Of a stretch of DNA of 21,816 bases, positions 7,703-16,108 are shown piece by piece. This DNA is from an uncultured Collinsella sp. (GTDB lineage Bacteria; Actinomycetota; Coriobacteriia; Coriobacteriales; Coriobacteriaceae): contig CABPWH010000034.1 of assembly GCA_902461085.1 (NCBI GenBank), positions 1-21,816 on the forward strand, read 5' to 3'. The notes under the pieces are model-generated. The model saw nothing but the letters and a program-made list of their open reading frames with translations. It made no database searches and was not told the origin of the DNA. Position numbers and translations under genes: made by a program. Position 1 is the first letter of the stretch. Each line of letters begins with the position of its first letter.

Positions 7703-9157
7703 CTAGCGCACCCCCTTCAGCGGTCCCTCAACCAGCCAAGAACCTGCGTCCTCCAACAACACCTCGCTGGGGTCGCAGCCCAGCTCGCGCGCCAGGATCG
7801 CAACCACGCGGCTCTGGCAAAAACCACTCTGACACCGACCCATGCCGGCGCGGCAGCGGCGCTTAACACCCTCGACCGAAAGCGCGCCCGGCTGGCGTCG
7901 GATCGCGGCCACAATCTCGGCCTCGGGCACCGTCTCGCAGCGGCAGACAATCTGTCCCCACGCGGGATCGGACTCGATCAGCTCTTCCTTGCGCGCCAGC
8001 GGTGCGCGGTCAAAGTCGTCCGGCGCGCGGCGAATTGGGTTCCAGTCCGCCCGCTCGTGCAGTTCCACGTCCGCCTCGCGCATCACGTGCTCCATGCGCT
8101 CGGCAATGGCCGGCGCGCTTGCCACGCCCGGCGACTGAATACCCGCCGCCTGGAACAGCCCCGGCACCACGGCCGACTGTCCAATAAAGAAGTCGTTCGT
8201 TCCCTGAATGACCGGACGCCCGCCGGCAAATGCGCGCACCACGCGGCGCGTATCCAGATCGGGCACCAGCTTGCGCGCGCCGGTCAGCAGCGCGTTCACA
8301 TCGCTCGCATAGGTCTGCGTGTCGCCCTGCTCGCGCACGGCAGCCGTGGCGGTGATCACGGTGTTGCCGTGCACGGTGCCCGTGACGATAACGCCCTTCG
8401 ATATCGGCGTCGGCACGGGGTAGAGCGGCATGAGCGCACGCGGCTCCTTGTCCAGCACCACGATGTTGCCCTGACGCCAGACCATCTGGAACTCCTCGGC
8501 GCCCGCCATATGCGAGATTTCGGCGGCGCCGTTGCCCGCGGCGTTGATCAGGTAGCGGCAGCGCACGTTGCCAGCGGGGGTCGCCAGCGTAAAGCGCGCG
8601 TCGTCGCCCGAGCCCGCGACTTCAATCGCCTCCACCGGCGCGGACCGCATAAACGTCACCCCGTTGGCCACGGCGTTCTCCAGCGCGGTGATGGCAACGT
8701 CAAACGGGTCGACAAACCCAGTCGAGGGGCACCACAGCGCACACGTTGCATCGGCACTGGCGCGCGGCTCTAATTCGTGGATGCGGTCGGGTCCGACGAT
8801 CGACAGCTCGGGCACACCGTTGGCAAGGCCATTGCATCGCAGCCGCTCCAGATGTGCGCGGTCCTCGTCGTTAAAGCCCAACACCATCGACCCAGTGCGG
8901 CAGAACAGAAAGCCCAGCTCCTGCGCCCACGTACCGTACAACTCGCAGCCACGGGCGTTGACCTGCGCCTTAACCGTGCCCGGCGCCGGATCGTAGCCGG
9001 CGTGCACCAGACCGCCGTTGGCCTTCGAAGCCCCCAGCGCGATATCGTTTGCTGCCTCGATCACGCAAATGGACAGGTCAAACCGCGCGAGCTGCCGCGC
9101 GATGGCGCACCCGGTAATGCCCGAGCCGACAATCGCGATATCAAACGTTTCTGTCAC
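7703..9157 (-). CDS. GlpA-like FAD oxidoreductase with C-terminal BFD-type [2Fe-2S] domain
   Basis: 484-residue flavoprotein of the DAO/GlpA/L-2-hydroxyglutarate oxidase superfamily. It has an N-terminal FAD motif (VGSGITGCAIARQLA), the substrate-side block GASKANGGLVHAGYDPAPG and a C-terminal domain with C405/C407 (CRCE) and C442/C447 (CQSGFC), the Cys pattern of a BFD-like [2Fe-2S] site. The family member with known function is anaerobic glycerol-3-phosphate dehydrogenase subunit A, so G3P to dihydroxyacetone phosphate is the best guess. No glpK, glpF or G3P transporter is near, leaving another 2-hydroxyacid or polyol phosphate possible. The start is a GTG at 9157, with GGGAGG in good position upstream. 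First gene of the redox operon. Confidence 0.88.
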   Translation of the reverse strand: MTETFDIAIVGSGITGCAIARQLARFDLSICVIEAANDIALGASKANGGLVHAGYDPAPGTVKAQVNARGCELYGTWAQELGFLFCRTGSMVLGFNDEDRAHLERLRCNGLANGVPELSIVGPDRIHELEPRASADATCALWCPSTGFVDPFDVAITALENAVANGVTFMRSAPVEAIEVAGSGDDARFTLATPAGNVRCRYLINAAGNGAAEISHMAGAEEFQMVWRQGNIVVLDKEPRALMPLYPVPTPISKGVIVTGTVHGNTVITATAAVREQGDTQTYASDVNALLTGARKLVPDLDTRRVVRAFAGGRPVIQGTNDFFIGQSAVVPGLFQAAGIQSPGVASAPAIAERMEHVMREADVELHERADWNPIRRAPDDFDRAPLARKEELIESDPAWGQIVCRCETVPEAEIVAAIRRQPGALSVEGVKRRCRAGMGRCQSGFCQSRVVAILARELGCDPSEVLLEDAGSWLVEGPLKGVR

Positions 9158-9174
9158 AGTGCCTCCCAGACGAG

Positions 9175-9189
9175 TTGACAGGCTGTCAA
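9175..9189. promoter_or_regulatory. TTGACAG-G-CTGTCAA palindrome before the redox operon
   Basis: A perfect 7-bp dyad with one central base lies 17 bases upstream of the GTG start at 9157, just before its ribosome-binding site. It can be a repressor operator overlapping the promoter or early leader. TTGACA also reads as a -35 box on either strand, but I see no convincing -10 at the right distance for the - strand. Confidence 0.5.
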
Positions 9190-9320
9190 TAAGACTATCC
9201 TACGGTCTACACACCCCCAGAGCGGCGGCAATGCGGCGAACAGCCCCGCAGCACCCGCCAACGGCAGACGAGGGGAGACCCGGCAACGTCGACAACCTCG
9301 TCTACCGACAACTACGGCAA
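9190..9320. other. Gene-free stretch without clear elements
   Basis: Start of the 406-base gap between the redox operon and the zinc-ribbon gene. I see only AGACGAGG (9266-9273) with its inverted partner CCTCGTCT (9296-9303), a word that recurs at 9346-9353 inside the neighbouring tandem repeat. This may be a decayed earlier repeat unit. Promoter elements of the redox operon should lie at the left edge. Confidence 0.4.
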
Positions 9321-9482
9321 CCGTTCGTCTCGACCTGTAACAGTTAGACGAGGATTTGGGTTCCAGATGTTACAGATTGAGACGTTAGTCTGGCGGGCCC
9401 TCCGTTCGTCTAAATCTGTAACATCTAGACCCGATTTAGCTGAGAACCTGTTACAGATTGAGATGTTTGTGTCCGCGCCAGC
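9321..9482. repeat. Tandem duplication of an 81-bp palindromic unit
   Basis: Two units (9321-9401 and 9402-9482) align without gaps at a period of exactly 81 bases. Each starts CCGTTCGTCT and contains the core CTGTAACA on the + strand, then the same core inverted (TGTTACAGATTGAGA). Four cores therefore alternate +,-,+,- at 9326-9349, 9363-9384, 9407-9430 and 9444-9465, with consensus CGTCTCAATCTGTAACA. Each unit can fold into a hairpin. The word TGTWACA is itself palindromic, so the cores may be binding sites for a dimeric regulator, or the units a small repeat family. Confidence 0.8.
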
Positions 9483-9522
9483 CCCGTACCCAGCCGTAGT
9501 CCCATATAAACAAACCCCGTGG

Positions 9523-9528
9523 TAAACT
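9523..9528 (+). promoter_or_regulatory. Possible extended -10 (TGGTAAACT) of the zinc-ribbon gene
   Basis: TG-G-TAAACT at 9520-9528 lies 35 bases before the ATG at 9564 and is followed by a GAAAGG ribosome-binding site (9550-9555). No good -35 is seen 16-18 bases upstream, as is allowed for an extended -10. The AT-rich CATATAAA at 9503-9510 lies just upstream. Confidence 0.4.
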
Positions 9529-9563
9529 TGACCGGACTGTTAATATTCCGAAAGGTACCCGTA

Positions 9564-9995
9564 ATGTCCAAGTACATCTCCGAGCTCATGTCGCCGCAGC
9601 TTATGGGCGTCGTCTATGCCTTTGTTGGCTTTATCATCGCCTTGTATGTGCTGTCGGTCGTCTATGTGTTCATCGACGCTCGCCGCCGCGGCGCCAGCGC
9701 CTACGTGGCATGGGGCATCATCGCCCTCATCCCGTTTGTGGGCCTCATTGCCTACCTGGTCCTGCGCCCGCACTCCTACGCGTCCGACCGCGAGGAGCAG
9801 GAGCTGGACATGGCCCTGCGCGAGCGCCAGCTTGCCCAGTACGGCACCTGCCCGCAGTGCGGCGCGCCCATCGAGAAGGACTTCGTCGTCTGCCCGGTGT
9901 GCGACACCCAGGTTCGCAATGTCTGCCCCAGCTGCCATCGCCCGCTCGATGCGCACTGGAAGGTCTGCCCCTACTGCCGAACTCGCATCCAGTAA
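9564..9995 (+). CDS. Small membrane protein with C-terminal double zinc ribbon
   Basis: 143 residues, no specific function recognised. Two transmembrane helices (about 13-37 and 45-67) are joined by the basic loop DARRRGASAY. This looks like the short PLDc_N-type membrane module, here without a phospholipase or nuclease domain. A Glu-rich linker leads to two zinc ribbons with cysteines 96, 99, 110, 113 and 121, 124, 135, 138 (CPQC, CPVC, CPSC, CPYC). The positive-inside rule and the metal sites put the ribbons in the cytoplasm. The start at 9564 is chosen for its ribosome-binding site GAAAGG; an upstream GTG at 9519 in frame would overlap the promoter-like sequence. It is monocistronic, between the 81-bp repeats and thrS. 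Possibly a membrane-tethered adaptor or sensor; this is inference. Confidence 0.85.
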   Translation: MSKYISELMSPQLMGVVYAFVGFIIALYVLSVVYVFIDARRRGASAYVAWGIIALIPFVGLIAYLVLRPHSYASDREEQELDMALRERQLAQYGTCPQCGAPIEKDFVVCPVCDTQVRNVCPSCHRPLDAHWKVCPYCRTRIQ

Positions 9996-10103
9996 CGCAT
10001 CCATCGCCGGGCCGGCCGCAAGCCACGGGCACCGCGCACTACGCGCTAGCCGCATGCGCGCCCCGTAGCCCCGCGCCCACACGATGAAGCATGCGTAGAA
10101 AAT

Positions 10104-10134
10104 CGCCCGCCGTGCCATTAAGGTGCGGCGGGCG
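10104..10134 (+). terminator. GC-rich hairpin after the zinc-ribbon gene
   Basis: CGCCCGCCGTGCC (10104-10116) pairs with GGTGCGGCGGGCG (10122-10134) around a five-base loop, with one wobble and one mismatch. Only a weak CTTGTAT follows, and those bases also form the thrS -35. It probably terminates the upstream transcript and insulates the thrS promoter. Confidence 0.6.
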
Positions 10135-10135
10135 C

Positions 10136-10163
10136 TTGTATACCAAGGCAACCTGCCTATAAT
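10136..10163 (+). promoter_or_regulatory. thrS promoter
   Basis: The -35 TTGTAT (10136-10141) and the consensus -10 TATAAT (10158-10163) are 16 bases apart, the best sigma-70-type promoter in the window. Transcription should begin near 10170, leaving a 5' leader of about 65 bases. This also rules out the upstream in-frame start at 10123 for thrS. Confidence 0.75.
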
Positions 10164-10206
10164 GATGCAAGTCAAAAACGCCGAGCGCATCGCACGCACT
10201 TGCATC
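10164..10206 (+). promoter_or_regulatory. thrS leader hairpin
   Basis: GATGCAAGT (10164-10172) and ACTTGCATC (10198-10206) are perfect inverted repeats around a 25-base loop, and end just before the GAGAGGAG ribosome-binding region. It might be a translational operator for ThrRS, an mRNA stabiliser, or a DNA operator over the start of transcription. The leader is too short for a T-box and lacks its conserved words. Confidence 0.45.
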
Positions 10207-10233
10207 AGGCATCCGAGAGGAGAAAACATACCC

Positions 10234-11997
<1,764 letters not shown>

Positions 11998-12016
11998 GGC
12001 GTGCTTCACAACAATT

Positions 12017-12055
12017 AAAAAAGGCGACCGTCCATAAAGGGCGGTCGCCTTTTTT
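12017..12055 (+). terminator. thrS terminator 1 (bidirectional)
   Basis: A GGCGACCG-rich stem (12023-12033 with 12039-12049, one wobble pair) is preceded by six A and followed by six T, so it should work in both directions. Confidence 0.93.
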
Positions 12056-12068
12056 CATGCCGAAATAA

Positions 12069-12098
12069 GAAAAGCCGCTGGTCGAGCGGCTTTTTTTG
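12069..12098 (+). terminator. thrS terminator 2 (bidirectional)
   Basis: AGCCGCT/AGCGGCT (12073-12079 and 12085-12091) with loop GGTCG, preceded by AAGAAA and followed by seven T. The tandem terminators isolate thrS from the polysaccharide operon and would also stop leftward transcripts from the segment at 12111-12232. Confidence 0.9.
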
Positions 12099-12110
12099 TT
12101 GCACAAAAAG

Positions 12111-12232
12111 GTACAGGTTTTTGTATCTTTCGATAGATGACATTATACGAGCAATTAATCAGTGTTTGCCCAGATTACGCAAAATATACTGTCAGTAGGT
12201 GCATCTCCATACCCCTCTACAAAAACCTGTAC
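12111..12232. promoter_or_regulatory. Candidate invertible promoter segment of the polysaccharide operon
   Basis: GTACAGGTTTTTGTA (12111-12125) and its exact reverse complement (12218-12232) bracket 92 AT-rich bases; a looser match (CAAAAA-G against CAAAA-G) extends the arms outward. Inside lie a perfect TATAAT on the - strand (12142-12147), facing the thrS terminators, and a weaker TATACT (12185-12190) on the + strand with TGTTTG 16 bases upstream. The segment lies between the tandem terminators and the NusG-type first gene. Inversion would turn TATAAT toward the operon. Alternatives are a pair of operator sites or a remnant of a small mobile element. Confidence 0.5.
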
Positions 12233-12285
12233 TTTTGCGACTGCGCCTAGCTGCGAGCGAGAAGCCTGTTCTAAACGCCCCTGCA

Positions 12286-12302
12286 TTTGCGTACATCGCA
12301 AA
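12286..12302 (+). promoter_or_regulatory. Leader hairpin before the NusG paralogue
   Basis: TTTGCG-TACAT-CGCAAA forms a perfect 6-bp hairpin 21 bases before the first gene of the operon, just before the GAGGGGGCGAG ribosome-binding region. LoaP-type antiterminators are known to act through RNA hairpins in operon leaders, so this is a candidate contact site; that link is inference. Confidence 0.35.
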
Positions 12303-12323
12303 GCCAAAAGAGGGGGCGAGAAC

Positions 12324-12914
12324 ATGGAACAGACGGCACGGCGCCAAGAGCAGCTGCCGGGCGCTTTTAACGGCGCCACCACCAACAGCCAGCACGGCCG
12401 CGTCCGCTGGTATCTTGTCCACACCCCCAATGGAAAAGAGCGCGAGACCTGCGAAAAGGTCCGCCGTATTATCCCGCACGACCTGATGCAGGACGCTTTT
12501 GTGATGCAAAAGGAGTTCTGGTTTAAGCGGGACGGCGCCTGGTCGCTCCAAACCAAACCCATGTACAAGGAATATTTCTTCGTCGCCACGCACGATGCCG
12601 CCGCGCTCGATAGGGCTTTGGCCCAGTTGAGCTTTGGCTGTCGCATCGCCGGCAGTAGGGAGCGGGCGTACATGCCCATGCCGGACGATGCACAGGACTG
12701 GTACCGCAGCGTGCTAGATGGCGACGGCGTGGTGCGCAACAGCGTAGCGCGCATAGAAGACGGCGTGCTGCACATAGAACAGGGCCCCTTGGTGGGGCAA
12801 GAGGCCCGCGTTAAAAAGATCGACCGTCATAAACGCTGGTGCCTGGTAGACGTGGGCGATGGCGATTCTGCTTTTAGGGAGCTGCTACCGCTCGACGTTC
12901 CCAGCAAAACGTAA
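12324..12914 (+). CDS. LoaP/UpxY-type NusG paralogue, transcription antiterminator
   Basis: 196-residue specialised NusG. The NGN domain (about 28-120) begins WYLVHTPNGKERETCEKVRR and contains the YFFVATHD strand; the KOW domain (about 150-185) has GPLVGQEARVKKIDRHKR. Family members bind RNA polymerase and let it read through terminators in long polysaccharide or metabolite operons. Its place as first gene of an eleven-gene glycan operon fits that role. The start at 12324 is chosen from the GAGGGGGCGAG site just upstream; the open frame extends back to 12162 but without a ribosome-binding site and through the inverted-repeat segment. The housekeeping nusG is not in the window. A LoaP versus UpxY assignment cannot be settled by eye. 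Confidence 0.9.
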   Translation: MEQTARRQEQLPGAFNGATTNSQHGRVRWYLVHTPNGKERETCEKVRRIIPHDLMQDAFVMQKEFWFKRDGAWSLQTKPMYKEYFFVATHDAAALDRALAQLSFGCRIAGSRERAYMPMPDDAQDWYRSVLDGDGVVRNSVARIEDGVLHIEQGPLVGQEARVKKIDRHKRWCLVDVGDGDSAFRELLPLDVPSKT

Positions 12915-12998
12915 GGGAGACGTTGTTCCGGCTGTTCGTTCGCATTTTTGAATTTATCGATTGGGGGATTCCTGGGGAACGGGAACGTAAGTTTGACT

Positions 12999-13748
12999 AT
13001 GGCTGCTAAAGAAGCAACAGAGAGCAATGCGCCCGTGGGGGCGGTTTTGATTGCACAGGCGATGGACCGGCGTGAGGGCGCCGGCCGCTACAAGGCCATG
13101 CAATCCATCATGGACTGGGACCGCTCACGCCTGGCCTACCGCACTGTCAAGCGCGTCTTTGACATCCTGTTCAGCGGCTGCGCGCTGGCAGTCATCGCCA
13201 TTCCGAGCCTGATTCTCGCCGCCGCCATCCGCCTGGAGAGCGAAGGCAACCCCTTCTACAGCCAGATCCGCGTGGGCCAGACCCACCGCGACGGCAGCCT
13301 GTCCACCTTCCGCATGTGGAAGTTCCGCTCCATGTACAGGGATGCCGACGAGCGCCTCGCCGAGCTCAAGGAGCAAAACGAGATCGCCGGTGCCATGTTC
13401 AAGATGAAAAACGATCCGCGTATCACCAGGATCGGCAAGTTCATCCGCAAGCACTCCATCGACGAGTTCCCGCAGTTCCTGAACGTGTTCCTGGGGCAGA
13501 TGTCCGTCGTGGGGCCTCGCCCGCCGCTGCCGAATGAGGTGGCGCAGTATACCGAGTACGACCTGCAGAGGCTAGCGGTGAAGCCAGGTATTACGGGGCT
13601 CTGGCAGGTGACGGAGCGAAACTCCACCGGGTTCGACGGCATGGTCCGCCGGGACCTCGAGTACATAGCCAAACGCGGAATCGTCATGGACCTCAAGATC
13701 GTCCTCCTCACGGTTCTGGAGGTCTTCAACGGAAGCGATGCGTACTAA
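12999..13748 (+). CDS. Monotopic phosphoglycosyl transferase (WbaP/PglC type)
   Basis: Inner-membrane enzyme that transfers a sugar-1-phosphate from a UDP-sugar to undecaprenyl phosphate, starting the lipid-linked repeat unit. 249 residues: an N-terminal cytosolic lead of about 50, one re-entrant membrane helix (about 52-77), then the catalytic domain. Visible: KFRSMYRDADERL; NDPRITRIGKFIRKHSIDEFPQ with the catalytic D155-E156 pair; the VVGPRPPLP motif; PGITGLWQV. It lacks the extra membrane domain of long WbaP proteins. Sugar specificity (glucose or galactose most often) cannot be read. The start at 12999 has only a weak ribosome-binding site; a TTG at 12948 or a later ATG at 13063 remain possible. 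Confidence 0.92.
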   Translation: MAAKEATESNAPVGAVLIAQAMDRREGAGRYKAMQSIMDWDRSRLAYRTVKRVFDILFSGCALAVIAIPSLILAAAIRLESEGNPFYSQIRVGQTHRDGSLSTFRMWKFRSMYRDADERLAELKEQNEIAGAMFKMKNDPRITRIGKFIRKHSIDEFPQFLNVFLGQMSVVGPRPPLPNEVAQYTEYDLQRLAVKPGITGLWQVTERNSTGFDGMVRRDLEYIAKRGIVMDLKIVLLTVLEVFNGSDAY

Positions 13749-13786
13749 TGCCTAACTTTAATACCCGATTCGAATCGGAGAAGAAA

Positions 13787-15046
13787 ATGAAGATTGCCGT
13801 CGCCGGTACCGGTTACGTCGGCCTGTCCCTCGCCGTCCTGCTTTCGCAGCACAACGAGGTGCACGCCCTGGACATCGTGCCCGAGAAAGTCGAGAAGATC
13901 AACAGCTACGTATCGCCCATCCAGGACGACGAGATTGAGCGTTTCCTGGCGGAGGCCAAGGCGGGGGAGCGGCAGCTCGACCTGCACGCCACCGTCGAAG
14001 TGGAAGAGGCCTATGCGGGCGCCGACTACGCCGTCATCGCCACGCCGACCAACTACGATTCGGACAGGAACTTCTTCGACACTTCCTCCGTCGAGGCCGC
14101 CATCGCCGCCGTGCGCTCGGTGAACCCGGATGCCTGGATCGTCATCAAGTCCACGATCCCCGTCGGCTACACCGCGGGCCTGCGCGAGAGGCTGGGCGAC
14201 AGCAAGATCTTCTTCAGCCCGGAGTTCCTACGTGAGAGCAAGGCGCTCTACGACAACCTGCACCCCAGCCGCATCGTGGTGGGCGCGCCCAAGGAGGACG
14301 CCGAGGCCGTCGCGGCGGCCGAGCGCTTCGCCGGCCTGCTCGCTCAGGGCGCCGATCCAGTCGAGCTCGAGCGCGTCAACGCGGACGGCTCAAAGGGCAT
14401 CCCCGAGCTCGTGCTTGGCACCACCGAGGCCGAGGCCGTGAAGCTCTTCGCCAACACGTACCTGGCGCTGCGCGTGGCCTACTTCAACGAGCTCGACACC
14501 TACTGCGAGGTCCGCGGCCTCAACACCCGCGACGTAATCGACGGCGTGTGCCTGGAGCCGCGCATCGGCGGCCACTACAACAACCCCAGCTTCGGCTACG
14601 GCGGATACTGCCTGCCCAAGGACACAAAGCAGCTGCTGGCCAACTACAGGGACGTGCCGCAGAACCTGATCGAGGCCATCGTGGATGCCAACCGCACCCG
14701 CAAGGACTTCGTCGCCGACGAGGTACTGCAGATGGTGTGGGACCGCGTCTACGAGGGCAGGGAGAAGCCTGTCGTGGGCGTCTACCGGCTGACGATGAAG
14801 TCCAACTCCGACAACTTCCGCGCGAGCTCCATCCAGGGCGTTATGAAGCGCGTGAAGGCCAAGGGCGTGCCCGTTGTGGTCTACGAGCCCACGCTGGACG
14901 CGTCGGAGTTCTTCGGCTCCGAGGTGACCCATGACCTGGAGGCCTTCAAGGCCGGCTGCGACGTGATCGTCGCCAACCGCTGGAGCGACGAGCTCGCGGA
15001 CGTGGCGGACAAGGTCTATACACGCGACCTGTTTAAACGAGACTAG
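13787..15046 (+). CDS. ugd: UDP-glucose 6-dehydrogenase
   Basis: Oxidises UDP-glucose to UDP-glucuronate with two NAD+. 419 residues. Rossmann motif GTGYVGL at 7-13; NAD-domain blocks ATPTNYD and KSTIPVGYT; FFSPEFLRESKALYDNLHPSRIVVG; K219 and N223 in the central helix (VKLFANTYLALRVAYFNE); catalytic C275 in GYGGYCLPKDT. The sequence resembles the HasB/capsule type rather than GDP-mannose dehydrogenase. The start at 13787 follows GGAGAAGA at 13777-13784; an in-frame ATG at 13748 overlaps the upstream stop codon but has no ribosome-binding site. Directly followed by the epimerase that uses its product. Confidence 0.95.
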   Translation: MKIAVAGTGYVGLSLAVLLSQHNEVHALDIVPEKVEKINSYVSPIQDDEIERFLAEAKAGERQLDLHATVEVEEAYAGADYAVIATPTNYDSDRNFFDTSSVEAAIAAVRSVNPDAWIVIKSTIPVGYTAGLRERLGDSKIFFSPEFLRESKALYDNLHPSRIVVGAPKEDAEAVAAAERFAGLLAQGADPVELERVNADGSKGIPELVLGTTEAEAVKLFANTYLALRVAYFNELDTYCEVRGLNTRDVIDGVCLEPRIGGHYNNPSFGYGGYCLPKDTKQLLANYRDVPQNLIEAIVDANRTRKDFVADEVLQMVWDRVYEGREKPVVGVYRLTMKSNSDNFRASSIQGVMKRVKAKGVPVVVYEPTLDASEFFGSEVTHDLEAFKAGCDVIVANRWSDELADVADKVYTRDLFKRD

Positions 15047-15055
15047 GTGGTATGA

Positions 15056-16108
15056 ATGGCAGATAGAAAAGTCCTCGTCACCGGAGCCGCCGGCTTCATC
15101 GGCGCGTTCCTCGTCAAGAAGCTGCTCGAGGAGACCGATGACGTGATCGTCGGCCTCGACAACCTCAACAGCTACTACGACCCCGGCATCAAGGACGCGC
15201 GCCTGCGCATGCTGGCCGAGGTAGACACCGACGGCCGCTTCGCTTTCGTTCGCGGCGACCTGTGCGACGCCGCCCTCATCGAGCGCCTGTTCGCCGAGGG
15301 CGGCTTCGACGTCGTGGTGAACCTCGCCGCCCAAGCGGGCGTCCGCTACTCCATCGAGAACCCGCGCGCCTACCTCGAGAGCAACCTCGTCGGCTTCTTC
15401 AACGTGCTCGAGGCCTGCCGCCACCATCCGGTGAAGCACCTGGTCTACGCCAGCTCCAGCTCGGTCTACGGCGGCAACAAGAAGGTGCCGTTCTCCGAGG
15501 AGGATCGCGTCGACTCTCCGGTGTCGCTCTACGCCGCCACCAAGAAGTCCAACGAGCTCATGGCCGCCGCCTACTCCAAGCTCTACTCCATCCCCGCCAC
15601 GGGCCTGCGCTTCTTCACCGTGTACGGCCCCATGGGCAGGCCCGACATGGCCTACTTCGGCTTCACTGAGAAGCTGCGCCGCGGCGAGACCATCAAGATC
15701 TTCAACATGGGCGACTGCCGCCGCGACTTCACCTACGTCGACGACATCGTCGAGGGCGTGAGGCGCGTCATGGACGCCGCCCCCGAGGTGAAGATGGGCG
15801 AGGACGGGCTGCCCCTCTCCGCCCACCGCGTCTACAACATCGGCAACTCCCATCCCGAGAACCTGCTCGACTTTGTCGACACGCTGCAGCGCGTGCTGGT
15901 TGAGGAGGGCGTGCTCCCCGCCGACTACGACTTTGAGTCGCACAAGCAGCTCGTGCCCATGCAGCCCGGCGACGTGCCCGTCACCTACGCCGATACCACG
16001 GCGCTCCAGCGCGACCTGGGCTACAAGCCCGCGACGCCGCTCGAGGACGGCCTGAGGGCCTTTGCCAAGTGGTATCGCGAGTATTACGGAATCGGGGAAC
16101 ATCGATGA
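15056..16108 (+). CDS. UDP-glucuronate 4-epimerase
   Basis: Extended-SDR epimerase, 350 residues, predicted to interconvert UDP-glucuronate and UDP-galacturonate. NAD motif TGAAGFIG at 9-16; the AAQAGVRYSIENPRAY block; a Ser-rich catalytic stretch at 133-136; catalytic Y159 and K163 in SLYAATKKSNELMA; FFTVYGPMGRPDMAYF. The AGVRYS and YGPxGRPDMA signatures are those of the CapI/LspL uronate epimerases and differ from GalE. Nine bases after ugd, with AGGTGG as ribosome-binding site. With ugd it gives the operon both UDP-GlcA and UDP-GalA, so the glycan is probably acidic. Confidence 0.92.
   Translation: MADRKVLVTGAAGFIGAFLVKKLLEETDDVIVGLDNLNSYYDPGIKDARLRMLAEVDTDGRFAFVRGDLCDAALIERLFAEGGFDVVVNLAAQAGVRYSIENPRAYLESNLVGFFNVLEACRHHPVKHLVYASSSSVYGGNKKVPFSEEDRVDSPVSLYAATKKSNELMAAAYSKLYSIPATGLRFFTVYGPMGRPDMAYFGFTEKLRRGETIKIFNMGDCRRDFTYVDDIVEGVRRVMDAAPEVKMGEDGLPLSAHRVYNIGNSHPENLLDFVDTLQRVLVEEGVLPADYDFESHKQLVPMQPGDVPVTYADTTALQRDLGYKPATPLEDGLRAFAKWYREYYGIGEHR

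Noticed and set aside
7289..8773. 494-codon + strand open frame across the redox operon
   Set aside because: Shadow of two well-recognised - strand flavoproteins; Arg/Ala/His-rich and without a ribosome-binding site.
9321..9482. CRISPR array
   Set aside because: Only two units with internal palindromes and no unique spacers; no cas genes in the window.
9996..10103. Small RNA or tRNA in the GC-rich gap before thrS
   Set aside because: No cloverleaf or tRNA consensus; only a terminator-like hairpin at its end is supported.
10164..10233. T-box riboswitch upstream of thrS
   Set aside because: The leader is only about 65 bases long and has no T-box consensus or antiterminator.
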